Positions 6,312-14,456 of a DNA stretch of 64,000 nucleotides are shown one piece after another. How positions within the stretch are numbered: position 1 is the first letter of the stretch; every line of letters begins with the position of its first letter. The notes beneath the pieces were generated by a model. It was not told where the DNA came from, ran no database searches, and saw nothing but the letters and a program-made list of their open reading frames with translations. Source of the DNA: Dyadobacter bucti (GTDB lineage Bacteria > Bacteroidota > Bacteroidia > Cytophagales > Spirosomataceae); NCBI RefSeq assembly GCF_005869225.1, contig NZ_SWFP01000002.1, forward strand, positions 806,001 to 870,000. Reading direction: 5' to 3'. Position numbers and translations under genes: made by a program.

Positions 6312-7733
6312 ATGGATGATCTAACGCCAAAAAGGAGTGGAATGCCATTGTGGATCAACCGGGCCGACAAAAAGGAACCCGGCAGATACGAAAAGGAATA
6401 TGCCAAGATGCTGAGTGAAACGTACCGGCACAATCAGGTAATCGTATTCTTTAAAAAAATACCGGGAGAAAAAGAAATCAAAGAAGTACAGGAGGATCTG
6501 ATCGCTTCTGTAAAAGAACTGAAAGGAAATGTTCCGGACAAAGTAGAGGTCATCAAGTGCGACAACTGTATCTGTCCGGTGGTACTCTTTATCGGCAGCG
6601 ATTTCCATACCGTGATCAACACCGAGGGCGTGAAGGTAGGTTCTCGCCCAAGACCACCGGTGGTAGGCGAGTATTCCCTTAATTTCTTCAACAGATCGCC
6701 ATTTGACAAGTCGGAGGGCGATCCTTTTGCTAAGTTCAAACTGGAGCCGAGGCCTTCTTCGGAAGACAAGAAAAAGGATAAAATCGTCGTCGCTGTGCTC
6801 GATACGGGTTTCGATCCGAAACTTGTGGACCCCGCTTATCTTTGGAAGAACAATGACTTCAAATCGGACTGTTATGCCAAAGCCGAATCAGGGTGGAATT
6901 TTTCTGACCTGAGCACGGGCGGAAACGGCGGCCCGGATTTTACTGACGATCATCCCGGCAGGCATGGAACCGTTGTGACCAAGTACATCATCAATGAATT
7001 TCTGAACTCCAAGATGAACGCCGTCGAGATCATGTCGCTGAAAACGCATGATAAGGCAGGTCTCGGCGATTTCTTTGGAATTGTATGCGCACTTCATTTT
7101 GCCATCGCGAAAGGTGCCAATATCATCAATGCGAGCTGGGGTTTTTATTATTATTACCAAAACCAATTCCCTTATCTGAACGAGCTGATCAACAAAACGC
7201 TCAGAAAAAAAGGCATTCTTTTTGTTGCAGCAGCAGGTAACCAGTTTCCTGGTGAGGACGCAATTGCCCGGCAGATTTACCAGTCAGAATATGGCGTGAA
7301 CCTCACGGATGACCAGCTTCGCAACCTGGCGATCCACCATTTTTACCCCGGCGATCTGAGCGCGCTTAAAAACAATGTCATCACTGCTACTACCACGGAC
7401 GGCGCCAACACCACCAGCCCGACGCAGAATTACTCCAAAGTATATGCGGACATCGGCGTGGAGGCGGATAAGGACATGAAGTTCAAAGTTCCTTTTGACG
7501 GATCGCGGGAGATGATCGGCGGCTCTTCTTTCGCTACCGCCATCGCTACCGGGGTGATCGGGGCGTTCAGCAGCAAGCGGATTTTTACGCCAAACAATCC
7601 CAATAAAGCGGATATTTTCAAAGTACTGTCAGATCCCGGCTCGACCGGGACGTCCTACCAGGTCGTTTTCGATGTGCCTCCCCTTTCCCGGAAACATATC
7701 AGGAGAGGTGTCAGCACCAGGAAAACGCATTAG
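6312..7733 (+). CDS. Subtilisin-like (S8) serine protease without signal peptide (cassette 1)
   Basis: 473 residues with the complete S8 triad: Asp164 in VVAVLDTGFD, His218 in GRHGTVV, Ser406 in GGSSFATAIATG, and oxyanion Asn310 in FVAAAGNQ. The Pro usually found after the catalytic Ser (GTSMAxP) is replaced. Residues 30-115 form a separate N-terminal domain with C83, C86 and C88 (KCDNCICPVVLFIG). A related Cys-containing segment occurs in the cassette 2 protease. There is no signal peptide and stop codons lie just upstream, so the protein should stay in the cytoplasm, unlike the copy at 57951. It follows the TPR gene by 38 bases and precedes the TPR-CHAT gene by 21. The substrate is unknown; the anti-sigma protein is an obvious candidate. 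Confidence 0.88.
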   Translation: MDDLTPKRSGMPLWINRADKKEPGRYEKEYAKMLSETYRHNQVIVFFKKIPGEKEIKEVQEDLIASVKELKGNVPDKVEVIKCDNCICPVVLFIGSDFHTVINTEGVKVGSRPRPPVVGEYSLNFFNRSPFDKSEGDPFAKFKLEPRPSSEDKKKDKIVVAVLDTGFDPKLVDPAYLWKNNDFKSDCYAKAESGWNFSDLSTGGNGGPDFTDDHPGRHGTVVTKYIINEFLNSKMNAVEIMSLKTHDKAGLGDFFGIVCALHFAIAKGANIINASWGFYYYYQNQFPYLNELINKTLRKKGILFVAAAGNQFPGEDAIARQIYQSEYGVNLTDDQLRNLAIHHFYPGDLSALKNNVITATTTDGANTTSPTQNYSKVYADIGVEADKDMKFKVPFDGSREMIGGSSFATAIATGVIGAFSSKRIFTPNNPNKADIFKVLSDPGSTGTSYQVVFDVPPLSRKHIRRGVSTRKTH

Positions 7734-7754
7734 GATAACCTTTTGATTAAGTGC

Positions 7755-10544
7755 ATGTTGAATCAATCGCGGATATTGATTATGATTTTGTACCTGCTGG
7801 TTTGTAACCGGCAGGTATTTTCGCAATGTAGCCCCAGGCAGGAAATATGGGATTCATTGAAAAAAATAGAAGAAAACACTATCGCCCCCGATGCAGAAAA
7901 TCTCAAGCAACTCAAAAAACTGCATCAGGCCTATCTGAAATGTTACCCGCCTTCCGACAGTATTTATGCCCGGATCGTGCACCGGATCGGCGGCATTTAC
8001 AGTAAAACCGGGGAAACTGAGACGGCCATCCAATTCACGAAAGAGGCAGTGTCCGTGAACCTAAGGGGTACCAAAGGAACCGACAGATCGTTTCTGGCTA
8101 ATAGTTATTTCAATCTCAGCACATTTTACAGCCAGCTTTATCTTTACGAGGATTCGCATAAGGCGCTTGACGAATGTATCGCCATAAGCCGGCAGTTCCC
8201 GGCGAAATATTTTCTGACAACGATGGCATTTGAGCAAAAATCCTACGCTTTTTTCCAGACAGGCGATTATCAGAAAAGCATAGAAACAGCCGATGCCGGA
8301 ATCCTGTTTGCAAAAGCAATCGGTGACCCTATCGCCGAGGCATCCCTCCTTTCGCAGAAAGCGCAGGCACAGGTGGAACTGGATGATCTGCAGAAAGCGG
8401 AAGAGAATATCAAAAAAACCATTACGATTTTCTCCGGGGACGCTTACTATACCGACAGACTGGCGACCAGCTACTCGGTTTATGCTCAATTACTTACTAC
8501 CCGGAGAGATTTCAGATCAGCAATTATTTACTATAAAAAATCTTTTGCCCTCAATGAAACCAGTGCAAACTGGGTGCAATGTTCCCGCGACATGCTGAAC
8601 CTGGGGTACCTGTACGACTACCATTTGCATGATACTTCCAATGCTCTGCTTTGCTATAAAAAAGGCCTTACTATGGTGGACAAATCCAATGACGATTACC
8701 AGCGGTCGGGGCTTTACATCAATATGGGCGTACTTTTCTGGCGGCAGAAGGATTACGAACAGGCTTTGCAGTACTATCAGAAAGCACTCAACGCATTACC
8801 AATCCATTTTGCAGATCAATCCATAAAAAATAACCCCACGGTAACCATGCTCATGCTGGTATCCAACGATTATTTTGTGTCTACCCTGCTGGCAAACAAG
8901 GCGGAAGCATTTCTGGATCTTTACAAAATCAAAAAGAACAAGGATCTGCTCCATGCTGCATTGAGTACATACCAGCTGGCCGATAAAGCCGTGGACCTTA
9001 TGCGCTGGAAACAATATGGCGAGCAGTCCAAGCTTTTCTGGCGTGGGAAAACGAAGAAAATGTATGAAAATGCAATTGAAGCATGCTACCTGGCCAATGA
9101 TGTCAACCTTGCATTTTTCTTTATGGAAAAAAGCCGGGCCGTACTGCTCAACGACAACCTGAATGAACTCGGAGCTTCTGCCAAACTGCCCCCTGCCGAA
9201 ATACAGAAAGATCAGGAATACAGGGTTAAGGTGATCACCGCCCAGCAGAAATGGGCTGCTTCCACCCTGGATAAAAATGAAAGTGACAAAAACCAGGCAA
9301 AACTTCTTCAGGCGAAGGCTGAATTTGAAAACTACATCAGGTCACTGGAAAAGAAGTACCCTGCCTACTATCAATATAAGTATACCGCCGATGTTCCTTC
9401 ACTGAAAGATCTTCAAACTTACCTGTCGGAGAGGAAAGCAAGTTTTGTTCATTATTTTATCAACGATTCGGTGACCTATATACTTGGCATTACCCCCGAA
9501 AATGCACGGCTGACGAAACTTTCCAAAAAACAATTTGACCCTGCAAAACTCGGCGACTTTGTACGGATTTGCTCTGAAAAACAGGCTTTGATCAACAATT
9601 ATGGTTCATTTGCCACACTGTCCTATGATCTGCAAAAGACATTGTTTCAGCCTTTGCAACTGCCGAGAGGGAAAGTAATCATTTGCTCCGACGGTTTTCT
9701 TGTGCCGTTTGAGGCACTTTCCAAAGATCCTCAGGGCAGGCAACCGCTTCTTGGTGACCACATTTTCGATTATGTATATTCTGCCGGTTATCTCTTAAAG
9801 AATTTAGCCGCTGCTCCCTCGGAAGGAAATTTTATCGGCTTTGCCCCGGTGCATTTCCAGCCTTACTTACAAGTGGCGGATTTGAAAAAAGCCGGCAGCT
9901 CATTGCAGGAAGCCGCAGCATTTTACAGCAGCAGCAAAGTTTTTACCGGAGACGAGTCAACCAAAAATAACTTTGTCAATTACATTACCGGGTACAGCAT
10001 TGTCAATGTATTTTCTCACGCCAGTGCAGAGGCAAGCAATAGTGAGCCGCTTTTGTTTATGCAGGATTCAGTGATCCGGCTTTCCGAACTGCAGTTATCC
10101 CGGAACCTGGCAACACGGCTGGTGGTACTGAGCGCATGCGAAACCAATGTCGGCAAAAATGCAACCGGAGAAGGTATTTACAGTCTTGCCAGAGGTTTTA
10201 CATCTGCCGGGATCCCCTCCATCGCAGCTACGTTATGGAAAGCGGATGAGCAGGCCATTTATGACATTTCGATCATTTTTCACAAATATCTTGCCCAGGG
10301 TTTGCCCAAAGATGAAGCCCTTCAAAAAGCGAAACTGGACTTTATTGCCTGCAATAGTCTTGAAAAAAGCCTGCCCTACTACTGGGCAAATATGATCCTG
10401 ATCGGCAACGCTGACCCTGTGGAGCTCAACAGCCCGAACACCGGCTGGATCATTGGCCTCGGGTTGGTCGCACTAGTTGTGTTTACGGTTGTGATTTACA
10501 GGAAAAAAGCAAAAACTTCCTCCAGCAAAAAACCTTCTTTTTAA
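7755..10544 (+). CDS. TPR-CHAT caspase-like protease, secreted and membrane-anchored (cassette 1)
   Basis: 929 residues from the ATG at 7755 (the frame could begin at TTG 7743). The N-terminus is a signal peptide (ILIMILYLLVCNRQVFSQ). Residues 30-450 are TPR repeats (SYFNLSTFYSQLYLYEDSHK; YINMGVLFWRQKDYEQALQY). A conserved linker EKSRAVLLNDNLNELGA is followed by a coiled-coil stretch and then the CHAT domain (about 580-880) with catalytic His755 (FSHASAEA) and Cys795 (LSACETNVGK). A transmembrane helix (WIIGLGLVALVVFTVVIY) and a Lys-rich tail end the protein. Signal peptide plus C-terminal anchor predict that TPR and CHAT face the periplasm. CHAT proteases are clan CD peptidases related to caspases and separase. 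Regulation by its TPRs and a target within the cassette are inference. Confidence 0.88.
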   Translation: MLNQSRILIMILYLLVCNRQVFSQCSPRQEIWDSLKKIEENTIAPDAENLKQLKKLHQAYLKCYPPSDSIYARIVHRIGGIYSKTGETETAIQFTKEAVSVNLRGTKGTDRSFLANSYFNLSTFYSQLYLYEDSHKALDECIAISRQFPAKYFLTTMAFEQKSYAFFQTGDYQKSIETADAGILFAKAIGDPIAEASLLSQKAQAQVELDDLQKAEENIKKTITIFSGDAYYTDRLATSYSVYAQLLTTRRDFRSAIIYYKKSFALNETSANWVQCSRDMLNLGYLYDYHLHDTSNALLCYKKGLTMVDKSNDDYQRSGLYINMGVLFWRQKDYEQALQYYQKALNALPIHFADQSIKNNPTVTMLMLVSNDYFVSTLLANKAEAFLDLYKIKKNKDLLHAALSTYQLADKAVDLMRWKQYGEQSKLFWRGKTKKMYENAIEACYLANDVNLAFFFMEKSRAVLLNDNLNELGASAKLPPAEIQKDQEYRVKVITAQQKWAASTLDKNESDKNQAKLLQAKAEFENYIRSLEKKYPAYYQYKYTADVPSLKDLQTYLSERKASFVHYFINDSVTYILGITPENARLTKLSKKQFDPAKLGDFVRICSEKQALINNYGSFATLSYDLQKTLFQPLQLPRGKVIICSDGFLVPFEALSKDPQGRQPLLGDHIFDYVYSAGYLLKNLAAAPSEGNFIGFAPVHFQPYLQVADLKKAGSSLQEAAAFYSSSKVFTGDESTKNNFVNYITGYSIVNVFSHASAEASNSEPLLFMQDSVIRLSELQLSRNLATRLVVLSACETNVGKNATGEGIYSLARGFTSAGIPSIAATLWKADEQAIYDISIIFHKYLAQGLPKDEALQKAKLDFIACNSLEKSLPYYWANMILIGNADPVELNSPNTGWIIGLGLVALVVFTVVIYRKKAKTSSSKKPSF

Positions 10545-10555
10545 TACGGCCCGCC

Positions 10556-12676
10556 TTATTTTCCCAGCAGCCCATGATAGTGCGCCATGTAATACGGCAG
10601 CAAATAAAATGTACCCTCATGCTCATCGTGCCCGTCACCCTCAGATGCCAGCAATGCGAAACCGTCGCGGTCCTGGCGGACATGTCCCCGCTCGTCAATG
10701 GGCAGTGCATATCCGTCTGTACGCCAGCCTACATGCTCGCTTTGCATGGGTGAAGAATCAATAATTACGTCCAGGCGGTGCGTATTGTCCATGGTGTAGC
10801 CGATCAGGTCCAGCGGGATCTTTTGCAGGTTTTCGAGGATAAAATCCGGGTTATGATTTCCCTTATAGAGGTTGCTTACCACTTTCGGTGCATACAGTCT
10901 GTTTTCCGGGAACAGGCCTTTATTTTCAAAATACTTCTGGTCCGCCAGCTTGGTAAAACGGTTTGCCAAAGAAGCGTAAATAGCATCCCAAAAGGCATTT
11001 TTTTGCTTGCTGATATGCTGCCAGGCTGTTTCCAGCGACTGCCGGTACATCAGCAGGAGCGCAGGGTCGGTCTCATAGTTGATCAGCCCGTACATACCCA
11101 TCAAGCAAATATTGTTATCCCAAGGCACAACATTTTCCGGCGGAAAAAACTCTTTGGGGTGCATCGCATAAATATGGTACTGGTACTTATCACGAAGAAT
11201 TCTGGCTTCCTGATCATACTTCGGATTTCCCGTCACATGCTTTGCCACATTGAGAAATGACAGCATGTTCATCGAATTCAATCCCCGCTGATCATATCCA
11301 TAAACGGAACTGAAATACTCTGGAGAAAAATCGCCCCAGCGCGTCACTTTTCCGTCATGGTCTACCAGCTTGTAACCGTGCCGGATCAAATGGTCCATGA
11401 TATCCCCCACAACCTCGCGCACCGCCTGTTTTTCTTCCTCGGCCTTCGCTACCAGATCATAATAAACCCCGTAAAAAAAGAAATGTCCGGCGAGCTCATC
11501 AGAACTGGTATCGCACTTCCAGTAATATTTACCGTCTTTGCTTTTTGGAAACCGCGGGTAAATGTCTTTCCACATCGGATCCCTTTTCTGGTTTTCAAGG
11601 TTATCGGCGCGGCTGTGGGTTTCATTTACTTTCTCAGGCCAGTCTACCGGAATGATCACTCTTGCGGGAAAGCCTTTTTCATGAGAAATATCCACCAGCC
11701 ATTTACAAGCCTTAAAACTTCTGTCAGCGAGCGCTTTTGCCTCCGGATCACCGGTTGCTGCGTAGCGAAAGGCATTCGCCGCACCATACATGGAGGTATA
11801 CATTCCATCATTGTCAGAGATCGCAAGTTCAGAAGATGCCGGGTTAAATTGTTCTTTCAGATGGCTGTGCGCAACAAAACCCATTCGGTTATGTCGCTCT
11901 TCTACCTGTTTGGTAAAAACTTTCGCCTTATCTTCCAAAGACATCGACACCCTTGAAATCTGGCTGACGCCTTTATCGGTAGCTATCCAGGCAGTACCGT
12001 CTGTACCCACAGCAATGCCATTCACGTGATCGCCTGGAAGCCAGCGACGGCTGAATCGGTATTTGAAATAATCATTTTCCACCTCAATAGCGCCTTTTTC
12101 AGTACCAAACCAGACAATACCATCCGGCCCGGCGGCAGCGCTGGTAAACTTGTTATAAGGTAGTCCTTCCTTCCCCGTAAATAATTTCCACGTGTCGCCA
12201 TCCAGGTAACCTACACCTTCGGTTGCCCCAAACCACAGTCTTCCTCTGGAATCTGTAGTCAGTGCGTTTACATTTCTTAACAGCCAGCTATATTTTTCAT
12301 TTTGAGGAAAAACCCTTTCCAGTTTTTTGGCATCACTGTAAAAATAAAGGCCCTGTGTACAGCCAATGGCTAGACCACCTTTATAGGGCACAACAGAAAG
12401 CATTTTTGCTCCGGGAATAGCCGGTAATTCGGGGGCCGGTTCGGATTTCCCCCTCGTGATCCCGGTCCATGAACCGGATTTAAACTGTAAACTTTGTACG
12501 GAAGTCTCTGCAACCGGAACACCATTCAAAATGCTGATCCTGTCGATACTGCCATCGGGCAACCCTTCCCTGGAAGTATGTATTTTGACAACTTCCTGGA
12601 TAAATTTTTGATCACCGGCTTTCTGGGCAGGCAATTGAAACGAAATAAGTAATAGGGAGTATAAGAAAAACCTCAT
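10556..12676 (-). CDS. Secreted two-component-regulator-type propeller fused to an alpha-toroid domain
   Basis: 706 residues from the ATG at 12676, which gives a clean signal peptide (MRFFLYSLLLISFQLPAQ). Residues 20-235 contain propeller repeats of the kind found in hybrid two-component sensors (RGRLWFGATEGVGYLDGDTW, DGIVWFGTEKGAIEVENDYF, DGTAWIATDKGVSQISR). Residues 250-700 are mostly helical with repeated aromatic/acid motifs (CKWLVDISHEKGFPARVIIP, DELAGHFFFYGVYYDLVAKA), like alpha/alpha-toroid glycoside hydrolase or lyase folds. No histidine kinase or DNA-binding part is present, so it is not a regulator itself. It probably binds or cleaves a glycan in the periplasm. It is convergent with cassette 1, with only 11 bases between the stops. 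Confidence 0.7.
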   Translation of the reverse strand: MRFFLYSLLLISFQLPAQKAGDQKFIQEVVKIHTSREGLPDGSIDRISILNGVPVAETSVQSLQFKSGSWTGITRGKSEPAPELPAIPGAKMLSVVPYKGGLAIGCTQGLYFYSDAKKLERVFPQNEKYSWLLRNVNALTTDSRGRLWFGATEGVGYLDGDTWKLFTGKEGLPYNKFTSAAAGPDGIVWFGTEKGAIEVENDYFKYRFSRRWLPGDHVNGIAVGTDGTAWIATDKGVSQISRVSMSLEDKAKVFTKQVEERHNRMGFVAHSHLKEQFNPASSELAISDNDGMYTSMYGAANAFRYAATGDPEAKALADRSFKACKWLVDISHEKGFPARVIIPVDWPEKVNETHSRADNLENQKRDPMWKDIYPRFPKSKDGKYYWKCDTSSDELAGHFFFYGVYYDLVAKAEEEKQAVREVVGDIMDHLIRHGYKLVDHDGKVTRWGDFSPEYFSSVYGYDQRGLNSMNMLSFLNVAKHVTGNPKYDQEARILRDKYQYHIYAMHPKEFFPPENVVPWDNNICLMGMYGLINYETDPALLLMYRQSLETAWQHISKQKNAFWDAIYASLANRFTKLADQKYFENKGLFPENRLYAPKVVSNLYKGNHNPDFILENLQKIPLDLIGYTMDNTHRLDVIIDSSPMQSEHVGWRTDGYALPIDERGHVRQDRDGFALLASEGDGHDEHEGTFYLLPYYMAHYHGLLGK

Positions 12677-12779
12677 GCAACAAATATTTATGTCCGGTAC
12701 CAAATTCGGTGACCATCAGGATAAATACTTGTTCCGGCAAGAAACAGGCTACAACAAACCGGGATATCGTACCCGTAAA

Positions 12780-13190
12780 CTACCTGAAAGGATCAATACA
12801 ATGCATCAGCTGCTCTCCGCTCATTTCCTGATAATGCCCGTAATCGTGGACAATGCCGTCAAAATTGAGCTTTATCAGCCTGTCATTTCCGGGATAACTG
12901 AATGAAACCCTTGATCGTGGCTGGCCCACATTAAATGCCTTTGATCCTATGTCAGTGTAGGCACTTATCAATTTTTTCAATACCTCGTTACTGCTGAATT
13001 CCAGACATTTCAATGTAAATCTGTCGTAGTCGCCATCCCAGTTCAGGTAAAGCAGATAAGGACAGTCATCTATGATTTTAAAATAAAAGTTAAATCGCCT
13101 GTGCCCGGCGAAGGCGCTGGAAAGTTGAAGCTCCGACGATTCAGGAAAGTACGATTTTATAAATTGACGTAGATCGTTGAGTAACTCCAT
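12780..13190 (-). CDS. Hypothetical protein, 136 residues
   Basis: A small cytoplasmic-looking protein with no signal peptide, rich in aromatic residues (FNFYFKIIDDCPYLLYLNWD). The start MELLNDLRQFIKSYFPESSE is an amphipathic helix. I do not recognise the family. It stands alone on the minus strand, with a gap of about 100 bases to the propeller gene downstream and 149 bases to the DUF2461 gene upstream. Codon use and the regular alternation of hydrophobic residues support it being a real gene. Confidence 0.6.
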   Translation of the reverse strand: MELLNDLRQFIKSYFPESSELQLSSAFAGHRRFNFYFKIIDDCPYLLYLNWDGDYDRFTLKCLEFSSNEVLKKLISAYTDIGSKAFNVGQPRSRVSFSYPGNDRLIKLNFDGIVHDYGHYQEMSGEQLMHCIDPFR

Positions 13191-13339
13191 TTTATTTCAA
13201 AGCCGTTTAATAAGTAATGTCAAAAACAAATATATTAACCTGACACTGGAATTTCAACGGAAAAAGCGGAATCATTCTGCATAAAGCATGTTTTTGCAAA
13301 TATTATCAGCTTTTTTCACCCAATGGCAGATGAATCCTG

Positions 13340-14035
13340 TCAAATTGCCAGTCCGTCATGATCTGTTGTAAGCACTTCACTCGTGTAATCAAAAAACGGG
13401 CGCATATTTCTGAATGTAAGGCTGGCTTCTTCTAAAAAATCAGAAGCCAGGACCTCGTCGTCTCTAAACCTTCTGATCAGCAGATACTGTTTGTAACGCA
13501 GCAGATCAATTGCTTCATCGCTGGTATCAAAACCTTTGGGCGTAGTTTTGAGGAGCTCTCCGCGGAGCATCCCGAAAGTATTCACGAAAGATTCGCTGGC
13601 CAGGATTTTTCTCAACGGAGCGGGGTCAAAGCTGACATCGTCCCTGATCCGCCGGATATCCTGCGCGTCGGGCGACCAGAACCCTCCCGCGATAAAGCTG
13701 TTGCCCGGCTCGATATGATAGTAATATCCGCCTCTTCGCTGGGCGGTTGCCCGTGTGAAACGACCGCTCCAATTGGTTTTATAAGGAGTTTTATTGGTTG
13801 AAAAACGTGTATCCCTGTAAATCCGCTGCAAGCTTTTTTTACCGGAAGGTGTTTCGATCAGGTCATGGATCTGCAACTGTGCCAGCAATAAATCTGCAAA
13901 TGATTCGATAAAAGCCACTTGCACCTGATACACTTCCTTGTTAGCATTGAACCATTCCCTGTTATTATTTTCCCTCAACTTGGATAGGAATTCCAGACTT
14001 GATTTTGGGATGGCATTTTGTTTTGGATACGACAT
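13340..14035 (-). CDS. DUF2461 family protein
   Basis: 231 residues. It carries the typical features of DUF2461/TIGR02453: FLSKLRENNNREWFNANKEV near the N-terminus, RIYRDTRFSTNKTPYKTNWS, GGYYYHIEPGNSFIAGGFWS, and the C-terminal RRFRDDEVL region. This widespread family has no established biochemical role. No membrane segment or signal peptide is present. It is transcribed away from the hicA/hicB locus, with a 157-base shared intergenic region containing two inverted repeats. Confidence 0.88.
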   Translation of the reverse strand: MSYPKQNAIPKSSLEFLSKLRENNNREWFNANKEVYQVQVAFIESFADLLLAQLQIHDLIETPSGKKSLQRIYRDTRFSTNKTPYKTNWSGRFTRATAQRRGGYYYHIEPGNSFIAGGFWSPDAQDIRRIRDDVSFDPAPLRKILASESFVNTFGMLRGELLKTTPKGFDTSDEAIDLLRYKQYLLIRRFRDDEVLASDFLEEASLTFRNMRPFFDYTSEVLTTDHDGLAI

Positions 14036-14110
14036 TTTATTTTAATAATTGATTAGCAATGTATTCATTCAAATTGAGCGAAACAAAGCTTCTTCATGCT
14101 GGCTATTTTT

Positions 14111-14137
14111 TTGAAAAAACTGAGAACGTTTTTTCAA
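14111..14137. repeat. Perfect 10-bp inverted repeat upstream of hicAB
   Basis: TTGAAAAAAC and GTTTTTTCAA flank a 7-base spacer. The palindrome lies just upstream of the TACATTTG box (14153-14160) and between the divergent DUF2461 and hicA genes. It could be an operator, or a short hairpin in the DUF2461 leader. Confidence 0.5.
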
Positions 14138-14152
14138 ATCCGAAAAAGAAAT

Positions 14153-14160
14153 TACATTTG
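14153..14160 (+). promoter_or_regulatory. Bacteroidota -7 box of the hicAB operon
   Basis: TACATTTG fits the TAnnTTTG consensus exactly and lies 33 bases before the hicA start. The expected upstream TTG is not present at the normal distance; the region there is a T-run at the end of the 14111-14137 palindrome. Confidence 0.45.
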
Positions 14161-14179
14161 TAACTAATATTCAGTTACA
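14159..14179. promoter_or_regulatory. Likely HicB operator palindrome at the transcription start
   Basis: TGTAACT and AGTTACA form a perfect 7-bp inverted repeat with a 7-base centre, starting at the last bases of the -7 box. HicB antitoxins carry DNA-binding domains and repress their own operons in known cases, so this position, covering the expected start site, suits an autoregulatory operator. Binding is inferred. Confidence 0.5.
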
Positions 14180-14192
14180 AACACACGCTAAA

Positions 14193-14456
14193 TTGAGCCA
14201 GATTAAAAAAACTAGTTACTCGATTTCTAAACAAGCCAAAGGATCTCACCTGGGATGAACTGGCGCTTGTTTTAAGTTACTACGGCTTTGTTGAAATCCC
14301 TCCGGGAAAAACAGGAGGCTCACGAAGAAAGTTTGTTGATGACTGTCAGACGTGATCAGTTTGCATAAGCCTCACCCGAGACCCATTGTGAAATCTTATG
14401 TAATTGAGCAGGTTATAATCACTTTAACAGAAAAACATAAAATTAAAAATGATTAA
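14193..14456 (+). pseudogene. hicA toxin pseudogene with two frameshifts
   Basis: Reading the pieces together gives a HicA sequence: a TTG start, then SQIKK; after a shift LVTRFLNKPKDLTWDELALV and GKTGGSRRKFVDD; after a second shift VISLHKPHPRPIVKSYVIEQ to the TAA at 14454. The catalytic-type His sits in the SLHKPHPRP segment. The first break is at a run of seven A (14205-14211), where six would keep the frame. The second is near 14350, where one base is missing, giving a premature TGA at 14353. HicA is a small mRNA-cleaving toxin of double-stranded RNA-binding fold. Its end overlaps the hicB start (ATG at 14449), the usual operon arrangement. Two independent breaks make a sequencing error unlikely but not excluded. 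Confidence 0.8.

Noticed and set aside
14205..14212. Programmed -1 frameshift at the A-run of hicA
   Set aside because: The frame needed is +1 relative to the start (one A fewer), not -1, and a second break downstream remains.
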